Positions 55,817-64,000 of a DNA stretch of 64,000 nt are shown here, piece by piece. A model generated the notes under the pieces. It made no database searches and was not told where the DNA came from. It worked only from the letters and a program-made list of their open reading frames with translations. The stretch's first letter is position 1, and each line of letters starts with the position of its first letter. The stretch is from positions 917,501 to 981,500 of the forward strand of contig NZ_AP019791.1 of NCBI RefSeq assembly GCF_007164525.1, given 5' to 3'. Position numbers and translations under genes: made by a program. The DNA comes from Rubrobacter xylanophilus (GTDB taxonomy: Bacteria > Actinomycetota > Rubrobacteria > Rubrobacterales > Rubrobacteraceae).

Positions 55817-57907
55817 CTATCTCGGGTAGGCTTCCCTGACCCCGCCGTCGACGTTCAGGACGTTTCCGGTGCTCTTCCCCGAACGGCGCTCCGAGGCGAA
55901 GTGCAGAACGGCCTCGGCCACGTCCTCGGGATAGACGTTCACCTTGAGCGTCGTGCGCTCCCGGTAGTATTCCTCCAGCTCGTCGGGCGAGATGCCGTAG
56001 GCGCGGGCCCGCTCCTCCCTCCAGGCCGAATCCCAGATGCGCGAGCCCTGCAGCACCGCGTCCGGGTTCACCGTGTTCACCCGGATGCCGCGGGGTCCGC
56101 CCTCCTCCGCCAGGCAGCGGGCCAGGTGCAGCTCCGCCGCCTTGGCCGACGAGTAGGCCGCGGCGTTCTTCCCCGCGGCGAGGGCGTTCTTGGATCCCAC
56201 GAAGACGAGGCTCCCGCCCGTCCCCTGCCTCCCCAGCACCCTGAAGGCCTCCCGCGCGACAAGGAAGTATCCCTCGGAGAGCACCGCGTGGTTGCGCCTC
56301 CAGAGCTCCAGCGAGGTCTTCTCCACGGGCGCGCTGGAGGCCAGCCCTGCGTTGGAGACCACGATGTCCACGCCGCCGTAGGCCAGCGTGGCGGTGCGGA
56401 AGGCACGGGCGACCTCAGCCTCGCTGGTCACGTCGGCACGCACGGCGAGCCCCTCCGGGCCCAGGGGAGAGGCCACCTCCGCGGCCCCCTCGCCGTCCAG
56501 ATCCGCCACCACCACACAGGCCCCGGCCTCGTGCAGCCTCCTTGCGACCGCGCCCCCGATGCCTCCGGCACCGCCCGTGACCAGCGCCACCCGGCCGGCG
56601 AGCTCCTTCGGCGGCGGGGCCAGGGTGAGCTTGTACAGCTCCAGGGGCCAGTACTCGACGGCGTAGCTCTCCTCCTCGCTCAGGGAGACGAACCGGTCGA
56701 CGGAGGAGGCACCCCGGATAACGGCCATCGCCCGGTGGTAGAGATCCCGGGATAGAGAGGCGGACTTCAGGTCCTTGCCGGCGGCGACCAGCCCCACACC
56801 GGAGATCAGGATCACCCGCGGGTTGGGATCGTGCATCTGCTCGTCGCCCTGCCCCACGCGGGCCCGGTTGCGCCGGAAGTACTCCTCGTACTCCTCCCGG
56901 TAGCGCCGGACCCCTTCGCGCAGGCGCTCCTCGAGCTCGGCCGGACCTTCGCCGGAGGGGTCGAAGTCCACCCACAGGGGCCGCACCTTGGTGTTCACCA
57001 GGTGGTCCGGGCAGGCCGCCCCGACCTGGGAGAGTTCCGCCGAGTCTCTTCCGCAGACGAAGTCCGTCACCCCCTGGGAGGTGTCCACCCGGAGGATCTT
57101 CGGCCCGCCCCGAGAGGAGAGCTCGCCGCGCAGGGCGGGCAGCACCTCCGCCAGAAGCTCCCGCCGCCGCTCCTCCGGCGGGGGGTCGAGCCTCCGGCCG
57201 CCGAAGGGTCCGCCTCCCGAGGCCCGCCGGGAGACGAACTCTGCGGCGCGGTTGACGGCCTCGACCGTCCGGGCGTAGGACTCCTCCCCGGTCTCACCCC
57301 AGGTCACGAGCCCGTGCTTGGCCAGCAGGACGAAGCGGGCCCGCGGGTTGTTCCGTACCGCCCCGGCGACCCTCTTGGAGAGGGCGAACCCCGGCCGCAA
57401 ATAGGGGATCCAGAGCGCCTCCTCGCCGAAGCACTCCCGGGCCAGCTCCTCCCCGTTCGCGGCGCAGCAGAGCATGTTGACGGCGTCCGGGTGGGTGTGG
57501 TCCACGTGGGGGTGGGGGATGAAAGCGTGCAGGAGCGTCTCGATGGAGGAGCGAGGCATCTCCGGGGCCAGCTGGCAGCGGGCCAGGTAGGAGACCATCT
57601 CCTCGTCGCTCATGGAGTCGCGCTCGGCGAGCGGCAGGATCTCGGCGAGCCTCAGCCCCGTGAAGTGCCCGGGCTCTATGGTGGCCAGGTCGCTCCCGGA
57701 TCCCTTCACCCAGAGCACGTCCACCTCCCTCCCGGCGTGGTCCTTCTGACGGACCTTCACCGAGGTGTTGCCTCCCCCGTAGTTGGCCACCGAGCGGTCG
57801 CGCCCCAGGAGGTTCGAGCGGTAGGCCAGCTCCTCCAGCGGGGAGAGGCCCTCCGTCCTGGAGGGATCCCAGAGGTTCTCCGTAGCCCCGAAGATCTTCA
57901 GGTCCAT
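55817..57907 (-). CDS. Bifunctional L-rhamnulose-1-phosphate aldolase / lactaldehyde dehydrogenase (class II aldolase-SDR fusion)
   Basis: 696 residues from ATG 57907 (AAGGAG nine bases upstream). N-terminal class II aldolase: NYGGGNTSVKV, HPHVDHTHPDAVN (zinc His), LLAKHGLVTWG. C-terminal short-chain dehydrogenase: ALVTGGAGGIGGAVA (NAD site), VSNAGLASSAPV, SLVFVGSKNALA and YSSAKAAE (YxxxK). By family it splits rhamnulose-1-phosphate into DHAP and lactaldehyde and oxidises or reduces the latter. Cotranscribed with the isomerase. Confidence 0.93.
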   Translation of the reverse strand: MDLKIFGATENLWDPSRTEGLSPLEELAYRSNLLGRDRSVANYGGGNTSVKVRQKDHAGREVDVLWVKGSGSDLATIEPGHFTGLRLAEILPLAERDSMSDEEMVSYLARCQLAPEMPRSSIETLLHAFIPHPHVDHTHPDAVNMLCCAANGEELARECFGEEALWIPYLRPGFALSKRVAGAVRNNPRARFVLLAKHGLVTWGETGEESYARTVEAVNRAAEFVSRRASGGGPFGGRRLDPPPEERRRELLAEVLPALRGELSSRGGPKILRVDTSQGVTDFVCGRDSAELSQVGAACPDHLVNTKVRPLWVDFDPSGEGPAELEERLREGVRRYREEYEEYFRRNRARVGQGDEQMHDPNPRVILISGVGLVAAGKDLKSASLSRDLYHRAMAVIRGASSVDRFVSLSEEESYAVEYWPLELYKLTLAPPPKELAGRVALVTGGAGGIGGAVARRLHEAGACVVVADLDGEGAAEVASPLGPEGLAVRADVTSEAEVARAFRTATLAYGGVDIVVSNAGLASSAPVEKTSLELWRRNHAVLSEGYFLVAREAFRVLGRQGTGGSLVFVGSKNALAAGKNAAAYSSAKAAELHLARCLAEEGGPRGIRVNTVNPDAVLQGSRIWDSAWREERARAYGISPDELEEYYRERTTLKVNVYPEDVAEAVLHFASERRSGKSTGNVLNVDGGVREAYPR

Positions 57908-57941
57908 CGTGCAGAGCTCCTTCCTAGCGTAACGGGTCCGG

Positions 57942-59159
57942 CTATCCCCATCCGGCGGGTCTCCCCTCCCGGCGTTCCTCCGCAACCCGCTCCAGGTAAC
58001 CGCTCGCCCGGAAGGCCGCGACCGGGTCGGCCGAGCCCCCCAGATCCTCGCGCAGTTTCGCGCACAGCGGCCTCACGTCGGCCGAGTAGGCGTCGAGCAG
58101 GACGCGGTGCGCCGAGAGGACGTCGCCCGAGCGACGCGCCTCCCGCAGCGCCTCCCGGTCCACCAAGAGCGCCTTCGCGTAAGCCTCCTGCAAGTTCATC
58201 ACCGAGAGGATCATGGCCTCTATCTTCGGCTCGATGTTGTGCGCCTGGTCGATCATGTACTCTATCCGGACGCCGGGGTTCTCCTCGGCCTCCAGGAGCT
58301 CCACGTAGATCAGGAAGAGCTCGAAGGGGTTTACGGAGCCCACGATGAGGTCGTCGTCGGCGTACTTGCGGTTGTTGAAGTGGAAGCCTCCCAGGCGCCC
58401 CTCGTCCAGCAGCAGCGAGACGATGTGCTCCACGTTCACCCCCTGGGCGTGGTGGCCGAGGTCGACCAGCACCAGCGCCCGCTCGCCGAGCTTCTGGCAC
58501 ATGGTGAGGGCCGTCCCCCAGTCGCAGAGGTCGGTGTGGTAGAAGGCCGGCTCGAAGAGCTTGTACTCTAGCAGCAGCCGCATGTCCTCCGGCATCCGGC
58601 CGTAGACCTCCGAGAGGCACTCCAGCATCCTTCCCCGCCGCTCCACGAAGGAGTCCTGCCCCGGGTAGTTCGTACCGTCGGCGAGCCACAGGGAGAGCAC
58701 CCTGGATTTCACCTCCCCGGCTATCTCCACGCACTCGAGGAGATGGTCGGTCGCCCTGCGCCGGACGGCCGGGTCGGGGTTGCAGACGCTGCCCAGCCGG
58801 TACTCCTCATCCTGGAAGAGGTTCGGGTTGATCGCCCCCAGCCGCAACCCCAGAGAGGCCGCGTAGTCCGCGAGCTCCCGGTAGTCCTCGACCCTGTCCC
58901 AGGGGATGTGCAGCGCCACGGAAGGGCAGATCCCCGTGTGGGCGTGCACCTGGGCGGCGTCCTGGAGCTTCTCGAAGGGGTTGCGCGGGACGCCGGGCTG
59001 CGGGAAGACCGCAAAGCGGGTGCCCGAGTTACCATAGCCCCAGGAGGGCGTCTCCACCCGCTGCGCGCGCAGGCGCTCCTCTACGGCTCCGAGATCCACC
59101 CCGCGCTCCGCCTGCGTCTCCCCAAACGCCTCGTATGCCTGCCGCAAAGCAGCCTCCAT
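57942..59159 (-). CDS. rhaI: L-rhamnose isomerase (RhaI type)
   Basis: 405 residues from ATG 59159, with GGGAGGG upstream. TIM-barrel isomerase. Metal-site segments: [33 protein letters not shown] and [16 protein letters not shown]. It converts L-rhamnose to L-rhamnulose. This is the form common in alphaproteobacterial and actinobacterial catabolic operons. The frame upstream of 59159 runs over a hairpin and is not coding. Confidence 0.9.
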   Translation of the reverse strand: MEAALRQAYEAFGETQAERGVDLGAVEERLRAQRVETPSWGYGNSGTRFAVFPQPGVPRNPFEKLQDAAQVHAHTGICPSVALHIPWDRVEDYRELADYAASLGLRLGAINPNLFQDEEYRLGSVCNPDPAVRRRATDHLLECVEIAGEVKSRVLSLWLADGTNYPGQDSFVERRGRMLECLSEVYGRMPEDMRLLLEYKLFEPAFYHTDLCDWGTALTMCQKLGERALVLVDLGHHAQGVNVEHIVSLLLDEGRLGGFHFNNRKYADDDLIVGSVNPFELFLIYVELLEAEENPGVRIEYMIDQAHNIEPKIEAMILSVMNLQEAYAKALLVDREALREARRSGDVLSAHRVLLDAYSADVRPLCAKLREDLGGSADPVAAFRASGYLERVAEERREGRPAGWG

Positions 59160-59199
59160 GCCGTCTCCCTCCCTGGTCCTTCCGACAAAAGCGCGGGCA

Positions 59200-59240
59200 G
59201 AGGACGCGGCGGGGCCCCACGATAGCCCCGCCGCGTCCTC
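59200..59240 (-). terminator. Strong hairpin directly after the rhamnose-binding protein gene
   Basis: Perfect 15-base arms GAGGACGCGGCGGGG / CCCCGCCGCGTCCTC with an 11-base loop, 11 bases past the binding-protein stop. On the minus strand a TTTT appears only about ten bases later. This location is typical of an mRNA-stabilising, partly terminating hairpin that raises binding-protein expression over the genes below. Confidence 0.75.
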
Positions 59241-59251
59241 CATGCGCCGCC

Positions 59252-60286
59252 CTAGAAATCGTACTCGTCGATGTTCTCCCGGGTGAAGACCAGCGGCGGC
59301 CCCAGGAGCACCTCGTCGGGGGCGAGCATCTTCACCTCGCCAAGCCGCCCGGCCTCGAAGGTACCGGACTCGGGCAGGTTCCCCTCGATCTGGGCGTTCG
59401 CCACGTAGACCGCCAGATAGCCGAGGTCCACCGGGTTCCACAGGACGAACTTCTCGACCACACCAGATCTGACGTAGGGCTTCATGTCGTTCGGGGTCGA
59501 GAGGCCGGTCACGGCCACCTCCCCCTCGAGGCCCATCTGCTGCACCGCCTCCGCCGCCCCCGGCAGCGCGACGGAGGTGATCCCGAAGACCCCGGCGGTG
59601 TCGGGGTTGGCCCGGAGGTAGTCCTTGGTGATGTCTATGCCCTTCTGCAGGTCCTCCTCACCCGGCTGGACGGAGGCGATCTCCATCTGGGGGTACTTCT
59701 GCCGCATCCGCTCCCGCATCTCCTTCAGCCAGGCGTTCTGGTTGGGGGCGGTGAGCGACCCGGTGACGACCAGGAACTTACCCTTTCCGCCGGTCTGCTC
59801 GGCCATGACGTCCACCAGCTCGTAGCCGATTGCCTGGAAGGTGGCCTGGTTTACGAAGACGTCGCGGGCGTCCTCGGCCACGTCGGCATCCCAGGCGCCG
59901 GTGGCTATCCCGGCCTCCCGGGCCTTCTTCATCGCGGGAGCCAGGGCGTCGGGGTCGTTGGCCGCCACGGTGATGGCGTCGCACTGCTGCTGGATGAACT
60001 GCTCGATGAACTCCACCTGGTCGGCGGCGAGCGCCTCGGTGGGCCCGTCGTAGACCAGGTCCACGTCGAGCTCCCTGGCGGCCTCCCGCGCCCCCTTCTC
60101 GGCAGCGTTGAAGTACGGGATGCCGACGAGCTTGGGCATCATGCAGATCTTGTTGGGCCCCTCGCCGCCCCCCTGCTCCCCGCCCTGCTGCGGCTGCTGG
60201 CCCACCCCGCAGGCGGCGAGCAGCCCGAGGACCGCGAGCAGCAGGAGCGCCCGCGCGGCCCCTCTCTTGCCGGAGAAACCGTTCAT
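59252..60286 (-). CDS. rhaS: Rhamnose ABC transporter, substrate-binding lipoprotein
   Basis: 344 residues. Lipoprotein signal LLAACG, a Gln/Gly linker, then a type I periplasmic-binding fold: [63 protein letters not shown]. This is the RhaS/LsrB branch. GGAGG before ATG. Rhamnose specificity rests on the operon. Confidence 0.9.
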   Translation of the reverse strand: MNGFSGKRGAARALLLLAVLGLLAACGVGQQPQQGGEQGGGEGPNKICMMPKLVGIPYFNAAEKGAREAARELDVDLVYDGPTEALAADQVEFIEQFIQQQCDAITVAANDPDALAPAMKKAREAGIATGAWDADVAEDARDVFVNQATFQAIGYELVDVMAEQTGGKGKFLVVTGSLTAPNQNAWLKEMRERMRQKYPQMEIASVQPGEEDLQKGIDITKDYLRANPDTAGVFGITSVALPGAAEAVQQMGLEGEVAVTGLSTPNDMKPYVRSGVVEKFVLWNPVDLGYLAVYVANAQIEGNLPESGTFEAGRLGEVKMLAPDEVLLGPPLVFTRENIDEYDF

Positions 60287-60311
60287 CTTCCGCTACCTCC
60301 CTCTGTCGGGT

Positions 60312-61280
60312 TCAAGACTCCTCCCTTCTGAAGAACTCGTTCACGAACACGGCGGCGAGCAGCAGCACGCCGAGCAGGAAGAGCTGCCAGGTACTCGGCA
60401 CCCCGGCCAGCAGCAGGCCGTTGCGCAGGGTTGCGATGATCAGGACGCCCAGAACGGTGCCGGCCACGGTGCCGGTGCCGCCGTAGATGCTGGCCCCGCC
60501 CAGGACGACCGCCGAGATCACGTCCAGCTCCAGCCCGAGCCCGGAGTCGCCCCGGGCGGTGGAGACCCGGGAGGTGTAGATGATCGCCGCCAGAGCCACG
60601 AGGAACCCCGTACCGGCGTACAGGGCCACCTTCACCCGCTCGACGGGCACCCCGGAGAAGCGGGCGGCCTCCTCGTTGTTCCCGATGGCGTAGACGTAGC
60701 GGCCGAAGGCGGTGCGCGAGAGGAAGAGCCACACGACCACCACCGCGGCGACGAAGACCAGCAGCTGGCCCGGCACCGGCCCGAGGTAGGCCTGCCCGAA
60801 GTAGGCGAACCAGGCCGGAAAATTGGAGACCGCGTCGGCGTCGGAGAGCCCGTAGGCGAGCCCCCGGAACAGGGCGAAGGTGCCAAGGGTGACCACCAGC
60901 GGGTGCAGGCCGAGCAGGGTCGAGAAGAGCCCGTTGAAGAGCCCGGCGAGGAGCCCGACCAGCAACCCGAGAACTATCGCCGCGCCCAGCGGGAGCCCCC
61001 ACACGTAGGAGAAGCCCACCACCACCGAGACCAGCGCCAAATTGGAGCCCACCGAGAGGTCGATGCCGCCGGTTATGATGATCAGGGTCATCCCCAGCGC
61101 GATGAGGCCGACCTCCACGAAGAAGCGGGAGAGGTTGAGGAGGTTCCCCACGGTGAGGAAGACCGGCGAGAGCTGGCTCATGATCGCGAGCTCGGCCAAG
61201 AGAACCCCGAGGAGCACCAGCTCCCTGGAGAACCTGATGCCGGAGAGCCTCCCCCGCAGGACCTGTCGGGTTGCGCTCAT
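60312..61280 (-). CDS. rhaQ: Rhamnose ABC transporter permease (second)
   Basis: 322 residues, ATG overlapping the previous stop (ATGA). BPD_transp_2 permease, eight to ten helices. LIIITGGIDLSVGSNLAL and GRYVYAIGNNEEAARFSGVPVERVK (EAA-like loop) are characteristic of RbsC-type permeases. Confidence 0.9.
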   Translation of the reverse strand: MSATRQVLRGRLSGIRFSRELVLLGVLLAELAIMSQLSPVFLTVGNLLNLSRFFVEVGLIALGMTLIIITGGIDLSVGSNLALVSVVVGFSYVWGLPLGAAIVLGLLVGLLAGLFNGLFSTLLGLHPLVVTLGTFALFRGLAYGLSDADAVSNFPAWFAYFGQAYLGPVPGQLLVFVAAVVVVWLFLSRTAFGRYVYAIGNNEEAARFSGVPVERVKVALYAGTGFLVALAAIIYTSRVSTARGDSGLGLELDVISAVVLGGASIYGGTGTVAGTVLGVLIIATLRNGLLLAGVPSTWQLFLLGVLLLAAVFVNEFFRREES

Positions 61281-62266
61281 ACCTTCTCTCCTATCAGCCT
61301 GCGGCGCAGGACGTCGGTTGCAACGGCGAGCAGGATCAGGGAGCCGAGGACGGCGTCCTGCCAGACCCCCGGCACGTCGAGCAGCACGAGCCCGTTGAGG
61401 ATCACGCCTATGAGCACCGCCCCGGTGAGGGCGGCGAGCGGCGAGCCGCGACCACCGGCTATGCTGGTCCCACCGACGACCACGGCGGCGATGACCCGGA
61501 GCTCGAGACCGGCGCCGGTGTTGGTCTGGACGGAGCCGGCCCGGCCGATGTAGATGACGGAGGCTATCCCCACCGCAACACCCACCAGCACGAACGCCCA
61601 GAAGCGGACCCTGTCCACCGGGATGCCGGCGAGCCGGGCGGCGCTGCGGTTTCCGCCGACGGCGAGCACGTCCCGTCCCCAGCCGGAGTGCCGGTGGACG
61701 AGCTCCATGAGCACGTAGCAGGCGAAGAGCACGAGCACCGGCGCCCCGACGCCGAGGAGGCTCCCGAGGCCGAGCACCCGGGCCTCCCGGGGCACCCCGG
61801 TGATCCAGTCTCCCCCCGTGATGAGCAGGATGACCCCCCGCAGGGCGTAGAGCATTCCCAGCGTGACGATGATGGCCGGGATGCGCCCGAGGGTGACGAG
61901 GAGGCCGTTGACCGCCCCGGCGGCGGCCCCGACGGCGACCCCGGCGAGCAGGGTCGGCAAGAGGCTCCCGGTGGCCACGGCGACGGTCCCGGCCACGATG
62001 GCGCAAAGCCCGAGCATCGAGCCCATGGAGATGTCTATCTCCCCGGCCAGGATGACCTGGTTGACGGCGAGGGCTATGACCCCCATGACGGCCACCTGGG
62101 CCAGGATGCCCTCCAGGTTGGAGGCCCGCAGGAAGCCGTCGGCGACGACGGAGAAGACGCCGACCAGCACGCAGAGGAAGATGAGGGCCGGCGCCTCGGG
62201 TCGGGCGAGAAAGCGCCGCAGGAGCCCGCCGCGCCCCTCGCGCACGGCCGCGGCCGCGCCGCTCAC
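61277..62266 (-). CDS. rhaP: Rhamnose ABC transporter permease (first)
   Basis: 329 residues, GTG start overlapping the ATPase stop by four bases. Same fold as its neighbour: VILAGEIDISMGSMLGL and DVLAVGGNRSAARLAGIPVDRVR. Two different permeases form the heterodimeric channel. Confidence 0.9.
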   Translation of the reverse strand: MSGAAAAVREGRGGLLRRFLARPEAPALIFLCVLVGVFSVVADGFLRASNLEGILAQVAVMGVIALAVNQVILAGEIDISMGSMLGLCAIVAGTVAVATGSLLPTLLAGVAVGAAAGAVNGLLVTLGRIPAIIVTLGMLYALRGVILLITGGDWITGVPREARVLGLGSLLGVGAPVLVLFACYVLMELVHRHSGWGRDVLAVGGNRSAARLAGIPVDRVRFWAFVLVGVAVGIASVIYIGRAGSVQTNTGAGLELRVIAAVVVGGTSIAGGRGSPLAALTGAVLIGVILNGLVLLDVPGVWQDAVLGSLILLAVATDVLRRRLIGEKV

Positions 62267-63822
62267 CGCCCGGCCTCCTCTTCGGCGACCGCCGCCGAGG
62301 TCCCACGGATCCCGGTCGCCGCGGCCATGATGTTCTCCTGGGTGGCCTCCTCCCGGCCGAACTCCCCGCTGATGCGCCCCTCGCGCATCACGATCACGCG
62401 GTCGGACATCGAGAGGATCTCCTCGAGCTCCGAGGAGATCAGGAGTATCGCCTTCCCCTCCCCGGCGAGCCGGTCGATGAGCCGGTAGATCTCGGACTTG
62501 GCCCCGACGTCGATGCCGCGGGTCGGCTCGTCGAGGAGCAGGATGGCGGGCTCGCGGGCGAGCGACTTGGCCAGGACCACCTTCTGCTGGTTGCCGCCGG
62601 AGAGCCGGCTTACGGGGTCGGAGATTCCCCCTCCCCGCACGGAGAGCGCGCCGGCGAGCCGCCCGGCGAGCTCCCGCTCCGGCCCCCGCGCGACGAAGCC
62701 GAAGCGGGTGAACCGCCCGAGCACGCTGAGGGTGATGTTGTCCTTGACGGTGAAGGGGGCGATGAGCCCCTGCGACTTGCGCTCCTCGGGAACGTAGAAG
62801 ACGCCCCGCTCCATGGCCTCCCTGGGGGAGCCGGGGGGCAGCACCTCGCCGAAGACCCTCACCTCACCGCGGTCGGGCGTCCGGATGCCGAAGATGGTCT
62901 GCGCGAGCTCGGTGCGGCCCGCCCCGATGAGCCCGGAGAGCCCGACGACCTCTCCGCGCCTGAGGGTGAGGTCGATTCCTTCGAATTCTCCCTCCCGCCC
63001 CAGCCCCCGCACCTCCAGCACGACCTCGCCCGGCTCGTGGGGGTGGCGGGAGAAGAGCTCGCTCAGCGGGCGTCCGACCATGAGGCGGACGAGCTCGTCC
63101 GGGTCCAGCGCGGAGGCAGGGGCCGTCTTTATGAGGTGCCCGTCGCGCAGCACGGTGATGCGATCGGCGATCCGGAAGATCTCCTCCAGCCGGTGCGAGA
63201 TGTACACCACCCCCACCCCCCGGCGCTTGAGGCCGGAGATGATACCGAAGAGCCGCTCGGCCTCCCGGCCGGTGAGCGCGGCGGTGGGCTCGTCCATCAC
63301 CACGGCCCGGGCCTCCCGGAGCAGCGCCCGGGCGATGGCGACGAGCTGCTGGCTCGCGGTGGAGAGCTGCTTGACGGGCGTCGAGACGTCGAGTTCGACC
63401 CCGAGCGAGGCGAGCTTCTCCTCGGCCTCCCGCCGCATCCGGCCCCAGTCTATCCCGCCCCAGCGGGTCCGGGGCCTGCGACGCCCGACGTAGAGGTTCT
63501 CGGCGACGGTGAGCTCGGGGAAGAGGTCCAGCTCCTGCGGGATCATGGCTATCCCCGCCGCCTCGGAGTCCCGCGGCGAGGAGAACGCCGCGGGCTCTCC
63601 GCCCACCTCCAGCGAGCCCTCGTCTGGCGCGTGCAGCCCGCCCACGATCTTCATGAGGGTGCTCTTCCCGGCCCCGTTCTCGCCGACGAGGGCGTGCACC
63701 TCACCCCCGAGAAGCTCGAAGTCCACGCCCTCGACGGCAACCACACCCCCGAAGCGCTTCGTGACGCCCCGGAGCCGGAAGACCGGCGCTTCCCGACCGC
63801 CGGGAGCCGTGCGCTGCTCCAT
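62263..63822 (-). CDS. rhaT: Rhamnose ABC transporter ATP-binding protein, two ABC domains
   Basis: 519 residues. First domain: Walker A GENGAGKSTLMK near residue 50, signature LSTASQQLVAIARAL and Walker B VVMDEPTAAL. Second domain: degenerate Walker A GLIGAGRTELAQ, proper signature LSGGNQQKVVLAKSL and LLLDEPTRGID. The pattern (one altered Walker A) is normal for sugar ABC ATPases of the RbsA class. ATG 63822 directly abuts the kinase stop. Confidence 0.93.
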   Translation of the reverse strand: MEQRTAPGGREAPVFRLRGVTKRFGGVVAVEGVDFELLGGEVHALVGENGAGKSTLMKIVGGLHAPDEGSLEVGGEPAAFSSPRDSEAAGIAMIPQELDLFPELTVAENLYVGRRRPRTRWGGIDWGRMRREAEEKLASLGVELDVSTPVKQLSTASQQLVAIARALLREARAVVMDEPTAALTGREAERLFGIISGLKRRGVGVVYISHRLEEIFRIADRITVLRDGHLIKTAPASALDPDELVRLMVGRPLSELFSRHPHEPGEVVLEVRGLGREGEFEGIDLTLRRGEVVGLSGLIGAGRTELAQTIFGIRTPDRGEVRVFGEVLPPGSPREAMERGVFYVPEERKSQGLIAPFTVKDNITLSVLGRFTRFGFVARGPERELAGRLAGALSVRGGGISDPVSRLSGGNQQKVVLAKSLAREPAILLLDEPTRGIDVGAKSEIYRLIDRLAGEGKAILLISSELEEILSMSDRVIVMREGRISGEFGREEATQENIMAAATGIRGTSAAVAEEEAGR

Positions 63823-64000
63823 CTATACCAAGCCTCCTTCCGCGAGCTCGCCGGACGCGACCCCGACGAGCTCCGAGAGCCTCCCGTAGGCCTCATCCCA
63901 CCCCTCCTCTGCCTCCTCCGGCTCGTAGACCCGCACCGGGATCGAAGCCCGGACGACCTCCCGGAGCTCCTCGAGCGACCCGACCATCCCGGCCGCGTAC
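63823..64000 (-). CDS. rhaB: FGGY carbohydrate kinase C-terminus, probable rhamnulokinase, 5' end outside window
   Basis: The last 59 codons are visible, ending in TAG at 63823. The translated tail (AAGMVGSLEELREVVRAS, PVRVYEPEEAEEGWDEAYGRL) matches the C-terminal helix pair of FGGY kinases, where a small-residue AAG is followed by a helix and a xVxxYEP strand. Rhamnulokinase is the missing step of the operon, so the specific name is inferred from context. Confidence 0.65.
   Translation of the reverse strand, partial: YAAGMVGSLEELREVVRASIPVRVYEPEEAEEGWDEAYGRLSELVGVASGELAEGGLV

Overview
The window is GC-rich and gene-dense. It looks like a chromosomal segment of a Rubrobacter-like thermophilic actinobacterium, with R. 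xylanophilus the closest match by my recognition. GTG and TTG starts are common, many starts overlap the previous stop by 1-4 bases, and housekeeping operons follow ancient Gram-positive gene order. I identify 66 protein genes, two of them cut by the window edges. No tRNA, rRNA, CRISPR array, insertion sequence, phage gene or gap longer than about 200 bases was seen.

Layout. (1) 1-4661: sulfide and persulfide oxidation island, with a type II sulfide:quinone reductase (5' cut), a second FAD oxidoreductase, a split YeeE/YedE sulfur transporter pair, and a persulfide dioxygenase-rhodanese fusion transcribed divergently from an AT-rich palindrome. (2) 4674-20545, minus strand: nuoABCDHJKLMN, with no nuoE, F, G or I, then a GDP-mannose pyrophosphorylase-like gene, comF, hpf, secA and prfB. 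(3) 20573-30454, minus strand: ATP synthase operon (atpZ, I, B, E, F, H, A, G, D, C), murA and an M20 peptidase. (4) 30472-39495, minus strand: glpX, rho, rpmE, a DUF1385 gene, prfA, prmC, a TsaC/YwlC gene, glyA, upp and dCMP deaminase, an order close to that of Bacillus subtilis. The glpX product has lost most of its metal-binding acidic residues. It follows a candidate promoter and structured leader, and a gene for a cyclic 2,3-diphosphoglycerate synthase homologue. (5) 40848-44898: metallophosphoesterase, argS, a DUF3006 gene, rlmH and walJ. (6) 44960-48949: two Tat-exported ferritin-like proteins and a sortase with a lipoprotein signal, divergent from an ECF sigma/anti-sigma pair that is followed by dodecin. 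(7) 48971-53244: AbrB-type membrane protein, CoA-binding protein, HAD hydrolase, gamma-glutamylcyclotransferase-like protein and a gluconokinase-like FGGY kinase. (8) 53262-54599: citrate synthase. (9) 54749-64000: a DUF4870 gene, then an L-rhamnose uptake and breakdown operon (kinase fragment, ABC ATPase, two permeases, binding protein, isomerase, bifunctional aldolase/dehydrogenase, extra class II aldolase).

Working together: SQR oxidises sulfide at the membrane, and the dioxygenase-rhodanese protein handles the resulting persulfide. Quinol and proton-pumping modules (nuo) feed the adjacent ATP synthase. The rhamnose operon carries sugar from uptake to lactaldehyde oxidation. The ferritin-like, sortase, sigma and dodecin block looks like a cell-envelope or desiccation/oxidative stress module.

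Most surprising points: the degenerate GlpX with its candidate RNA leader beside the cDPG synthase homologue; the complex I operon lacking nuoI as well as nuoEFG; the lipoprotein sortase beside paired Tat ferritin-like proteins; and the apparently leaderless ATP synthase transcript.
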